This document shows positions 59,690 to 64,000 of a stretch of 64,000 nt of DNA, one piece after another (position 1 is the first letter of the stretch; each line of letters begins with the position of its first letter). Location of the stretch: positions 62,001 through 126,000 of the forward strand of contig JAGFBZ010000712.1 in NCBI GenBank assembly GCA_018398805.1. The letters run 5' to 3'. Origin of the DNA: Hirundichthys speculiger (taxonomy: Eukaryota > Chordata > Actinopteri > Beloniformes > Exocoetidae). Under the pieces are notes generated by a model. The model was not told the origin of the DNA. It saw only the letters and a list, made by a program, of their open reading frames with translations, and ran no database searches. Made by a program: the position numbers and the translations under genes.

Positions 59690-60200
59690 AAGTTTCCCCG
59701 GCAGCAGCGGAGCCCCGGGTTCCCCCTCAACACAGCAGCCCCGCGGCGGCGCATGTACCGTATTTGGCGTCCCACAGAAACACCATCTGTGCGCGCGGAG
59801 TCCGCGGATCCTCGTCACGTCGCGCGTGGAGATTCCTCCCCCGCTGCCCTCTCTCTCTCTCTCTCACACTCTCCCGTGCACGCGCGGAGTGCGTGTGTGA
59901 AACCCTCCGAGCAGGAAAGTCCTCAGAGCTCCATCTGAGGGGAGCAGAGCGGGTCCACGCGCCGTGGGAGCTCCCGTGCGTTCCGTCCTGCGGTGGGCTC
60001 GCTCCTGCGCGCGTGTGCCGCTCCGCGTCTGCCTCTTACCGGCATCGCTCCGGGATTTGCATCTCCTGTCGGCGTTCAGCAGGTCGCAGCCAATGAGGGG
60101 GCTCCCTGCGGACTTCCTGTTCAGGAGAGCGGGCCAATCAGCGTCAGGTCCGTCCGCGAGGAGGCGGGGTTTGCATAAAGAGGCGGGGCTGACTCTAATC
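59690..60200. promoter_or_regulatory. CpG-rich promoter-like region
   Basis: High GC with frequent CpG, unlike the AT-rich surroundings. CCAAT boxes occur at 60088 (gccaatgagg) and 60133 (ggccaatcag). GC boxes (gaggcggggtt, gaggcggggct) surround a tttgcataaag at 60170. A perfect octamer ATTTGCAT is at 60055-60062. On the minus strand, GATGCCG|GTAAGAG at 60040 is a good splice donor, so this could be a 5' exon of runx1 or of another transcript. I could not show an in-frame join to exon 3a. Confidence 0.5.
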
Positions 60201-61190
60201 AGGTCTGTGTGGGTCGGAACCTCTCAGGAGCAGAGCAGACTCGGGTTATTCTCCCCGACTGCAGGTTCTGTGTTGTAGAAGCAGACCCGTTGAAGAGGTT
60301 CTGGTTCCTGCGGTTCAGTTCTGTCTGTGTCCGGCCTGCAGTACTCCACAAGGCCAGTGGGGGGCAGCATATGATCTGAGTGGCACCCTGAACAGCAGCA
60401 GAGCTTTAAAAGTGAGTTTACGTAAACTGTGGGATGAGATCAACATTTAAACCCTTTTATAAGATGATCACAACAGCTCGGTCCTTTAAGCATCATCAGA
60501 TAAATTAATATTATTTTAAAAAAATAAATAAATAAAACTGAACTTAAATATGAACCCACAGTAGCTCTCCAGTCTGATCCAGCTGCTGTTGAATGTGCTG
60601 ATGTTCTCCCAGTCATCCTTCAGAGCAGAAATGTGGCCCAGATGTTTATATGAACCAAACAGCTGACAGATGATGAACTAATCCGTGTTATCTGACGTTA
60701 TTCTTTAACAAAGATACGACTGAATGATGGTTTTCTTTAACCTGTGATGACTGATTCATACCTCCAGTCTGAGAGTTCCTTAATCTGTCGCAGCTGTTTT
60801 AGATGTCTATAATCTGTTGTACACTCTTATAAATAGTTTGAAATAAAAGCTGAAACCACTTTTTTTTTGTTGTGATCTTCAAATAAACTCAGCTTTGTTA
60901 TACCTGAGGAGAAACTTTATTTAAATTTAAATGACATTAAGGGGCATTATTGTCATCTAAACCCTTAAGCTTAAAGTTTCAGCAGCAGTCACCGTGCGCT
61001 AGGGATGGAATTAAAGTTAGAGTTTTTGGATAAATGAACCAAAACTTTAATGGTCAAACTGACACTGAGCTCAAGAAGAATCATTTTCATGAACGGATCA
61101 ATGATTTTGTTCAATTATTTTAAAAGCCAAAAAAAATCTGTCATCACCTGAAAGGAAGTTTGATTTCCTTCAGTCTGGCATCTAAAACCT
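60200..61190. other. Non-coding, no gene seen
   Basis: Ordinary AT-rich sequence with no supported exon or named repeat. Confidence 0.45.
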
Positions 61191-61193
61191 CCT

Positions 61194-61825
61194 GTTTATC
61201 CATCCATCCATCCGTCCATCCATCCATCCATCCATCCATCCATCCATCCATCCATCCATCGTTTTCATCCATCCATCCATCTCCATCTGTTTTCATCCAT
61301 CCATCCATCCATCCATCCATCCATCATCCATTCATCCATCCATCTATCCATCCATTTTCCATCCATCCATCCATCGTTTTCCATCCATCCTTCTTCCATC
61401 ATCCATCCATCCATCCATCCATCCATCTGCTTTCCATCCCTCCATCCATCCATCCATCCATCCATCTGTTTTCCATCTATTCTTCTTCCATCCATCTGCT
61501 TTCCATCCATTCTTCTTCCATACATCCATCTATCCATCCAGCCATCCATTTTTCATCCATCCATTTATGTTTTCCATCCATCCATTTTCCATCCATCCAT
61601 CTGTTTTCTATCATCCATCTGTTTTCCATTCATCCTTCTTCCATCCATCCATCCATCCATCCATCCATCTGTTTTCCATCCATCCTTCTTCCATCCATCC
61701 ATCCATCTCTTTTTCATCCATCCATTTATCTGTTTTCCATCCATCCATCCTTCATACATCCATCTGTTTCCTCTTATCCATCCATCCATCCATTCATCTG
61801 CTTGCATCCATCCATCCAAAGAACC
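61194..61825. repeat. (ATCC)n satellite-like block, about 630 bp
   Basis: ATCC units are broken by recurring gttttc / ttcttc variants, so a higher-order pattern of ATCC runs separated by 'gttttccatcc' is visible. The long HPSIHPSI and DGWMDGWM open frames are artefacts of a repeat without stops. Confidence 0.97.
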
Positions 61826-61889
61826 AATAAAGGTAATACAGTTGTTTAGTTTTATCATCACTGGTCTTGTTCCTGACTGGGCCGCTTGT

Positions 61890-61915
61890 GGGGGGGGGGG
61901 GGGGGGGGGGGGGGG
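61890..61915. repeat. G26 homopolymer
   Basis: 26 consecutive G are followed closely by more G-rich sequence (61920-61932). It could form a quadruplex, and its length is unreliable in any assembly. Confidence 0.95.
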
Positions 61916-61932
61916 TGAAGGGGGGGCGGGGG

Positions 61933-64000
61933 TCAAATATAAGGGTATTCCTCAAAAAAGAAAAGTCAAGCTATTGTAATTGAAATAAAGAAAAAGTAGT
62001 TAATAACAGTAGAAGATGATGCTTTGATGCCTAGGTAGGGACTAACAGACGTTTAGGAATCATCTCAGTCAGTTTCATCTGCTGTTTCTTCTTCTGCTTC
62101 CTACCTTCTTTCCTCTGCTCCTCCTCCTTCTTCCACCTCATACTGTAAAATAATGGACCAGGATCACCATCCACCCACTTTCTACACCTCTTGGTCATTT
62201 CTCAGTACCAAGTAGGCCAAGGCTGGTTTTACTGTCCTTGACAACAATTTTGACATAAGAGGACGTCAGGTCAGTTTGGTCACAGCAGTACCCTTGATGA
62301 CATCACAGCTCAGCTGCTGGGGCTGCGTATCTCTGAGAACAGCGGAGCAAATTTTTAAAATCATCTTAAAAAATGAGCCACAGATTTTTTTCCACGACCA
62401 CTGAATTAATCTGGAGTTGTAACTTCTGACAGTGAGCTTTTTCCTCCATCAGTACTTATGATCAATGCGGTCCATGGGTGGAGGGTTCGACACCACGACA
62501 CTATCCCAACACACAGGCACCAGCTGGGGTCCAGCCTGTGGTACTGGCCCTATTAACTTCCATGTTAAAATGCCCAACTGAATGAGGATGATTTTTTATT
62601 TTTTATTTTTTGCAGTCCATCACAGGCACAAACAACTGCTCATCCTACTGTTTGGACAGTTTGGAATCACGACTCAGCCACCAGTCATGTTTCAGGACTG
62701 GGAGATACCCGGAGAAAACCCGGACGGACACTTACAGGTGCCTCGTCCACTCAGGCCTGTCTGGCGGTCAGTGGGGTTGACTGTCAGCTCCGTCGACACT
62801 CGGAGGAGCTGCAGGTCAACGCCAGAGGGGGATGATAAAAAATGTAAACGCCTGGGCTCTCTGCTCAACTCCGGATCAAGACAGGACTCAGAAGCATCAT
62901 CCATCTATTTGAGCTGTTGTTGCTGTTTTTGTGTCAATATACTGACAGATTTCCATCAAGAGAGTTCAAATCTGTCACTTCCTCTACAGCGCTAGTCACT
63001 CAATTTTCCTTCAAACACTAAATCTGAAAAGTTTTTGTCATCACATGTTAAGAATATCTTCATAAATAATGCTCCATGTCTTGTTTGAAGCTGCTCGGGC
63101 TGCTGCAAACAACTGACATTTGAACATTCAGAAGGAAATTTGGTCTCAATTTGACACAAAATGACTTTTCCTCCGATAACCGTTCTGCCGTTTGGTTTCA
63201 GGAATTCATCAGATGAAAGTGCTGCTGGGAGATGGAGAGAGGAGGAGACAACACTGACGGAGGCAGAGGAGTTGGATTTCACTCAGCCAGCATTCAGCAC
63301 TGACTCGTTGGTAATCTGAGCTCTGATCCATAATCTATACGCAGCCCAATCGCCCGTCAAAGGTATTGATGCCGTTTCACATAAAGCAGCAACATGTCGT
63401 CATCGGTGGAGCTGCGATCAAATGTTTCCTTTGAGTAAAAGTGATAATTCTATCACCGTCGACTGCATGTGGTCGACAAAGAGAAAGTCACCCGGAAAAG
63501 ATGCAGCCTTTTTTTACATTTCTGGAAACTGGGAAACTGCTTCACAAAGCAAAAAAAAAAAAAAAGAAACCATTCAGTTCCATAACTGACCACTAGGTGC
63601 TGGCTCCAAAACAGCAAAACCCCACTGACCTCCATGTTTCCATAGCAGCACTTCATCAACCCACGGTGCACCACGGTACACGAAGCATTCTGGGATGAAT
63701 CACAACCATACACCATATTTTTTGAAGATGGTCTCTAACTTGTAACTAATTATTCTGATGAAATTTGTCCACGCGATTTTTCACAATTTGTCCTGTAAAA
63801 TGTAGAATAAAGTCTTGACTCCTGTGAGACGAAGAAGGAAAACACTGAATAATTTTTAGGCCCTGCATTAAAATGAGTCCGAGAACATATGAAGGTCTCA
63901 ACAGACTCCAGGACTGCTTCAGATCCCAGCCACCCAGTCTGATGGTTGGTCCAGGAACCTGGTCCAGATTCTCTACAGCAGCCAAACTTCAGAATACCAA
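61933..64000. other. Right end, repeats only
   Basis: A V-SINE fragment in minus orientation lies near 62616-62735 (gggagatacccggagaaaac). A minus-strand copy of the dispersed repeat lies at 63570-63640 (cataactgaccactaggtgc). I see no exon with splice support. Confidence 0.45.

Noticed and set aside
60040..60062. MQIPE reading at the CpG-rich donor as a P2 MRIPVD equivalent
   Set aside because: The reading has the wrong phase for joining exon 3a, and the ATGCAAAT is better seen as an octamer motif.
61160..61936. Long [10 protein letters not shown] and DGWMDGWM open frames
   Set aside because: They translate the (ATCC)n block, which contains no stop codons in several frames; no coding signal.

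Overview
This 64-kb window reads as teleost fish nuclear DNA, probably from a percomorph-like species. The evidence is short introns (many 75-95 bp) in vertebrate genes and a typical fish repeat load: L2-type LINEs, Tc1/mariner remnants, hAT and PIF/Harbinger MITEs, V-SINE-like and tRNA-derived SINEs, (ATCC)n and (CA)n arrays. Nothing bacterial or viral was seen. The species assignment is inference.

Two protein-coding genes are well supported, both on the minus strand. (1) donson (DNA replication/fork-stability factor) is present complete as 11 coding exons, 19274 down to 12695. The exons sum to about 567 codons, close to the human 566 as I recall it. Its promoter carries an E2F-like and a CRE-like site. 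(2) runx1 (Runt-domain transcription factor) is present from the first shared Runt-region exon (53733) to the VWRPY stop (29317). The exons are 152, 112, 157, 105, 204, 148 and 545 bp. The P1-specific N-terminal exon was not found, and neither was the MRIPVD-type P2 start. Human DONSON and RUNX1 both lie on 21q22.1, so this is a compressed conserved linkage. The paralogue call rests on the C-terminal [12 protein letters not shown] and VWRPY motifs.

The strongest anomaly is four single-base insertions in otherwise intact conserved exons, two in each gene. All splice sites survive. In each case the phase that neighbouring exons require is restored by removing one base, and each sits at a doubled base. 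Uncorrected insertion errors in the assembly explain this better than loss of two important genes. The Runt-domain exon is also split by an 84-bp intron that I do not expect from the tetrapod gene.

Layout: 1-12.6 kb, repeats plus two candidate minus-strand exons of an unidentified gene (6504-6629 and 2605-2731); 12.6-19.4 kb, donson; 19.4-29.3 kb, intergenic repeats and a degenerate minisatellite field next to the runx1 3' end; 29.3-53.7 kb, runx1 with repeat-rich introns, including an inverted pair of one 0.5-0.6 kb MITE around exons 5-6; 53.7-64 kb, upstream region with a CpG-rich promoter-like segment near 59.7-60.2 kb, microsatellites and an (ATCC)n block. I found no protein-coding system that looks wholly new. 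The less ordinary material is in repeat structure and runx1 gene structure.
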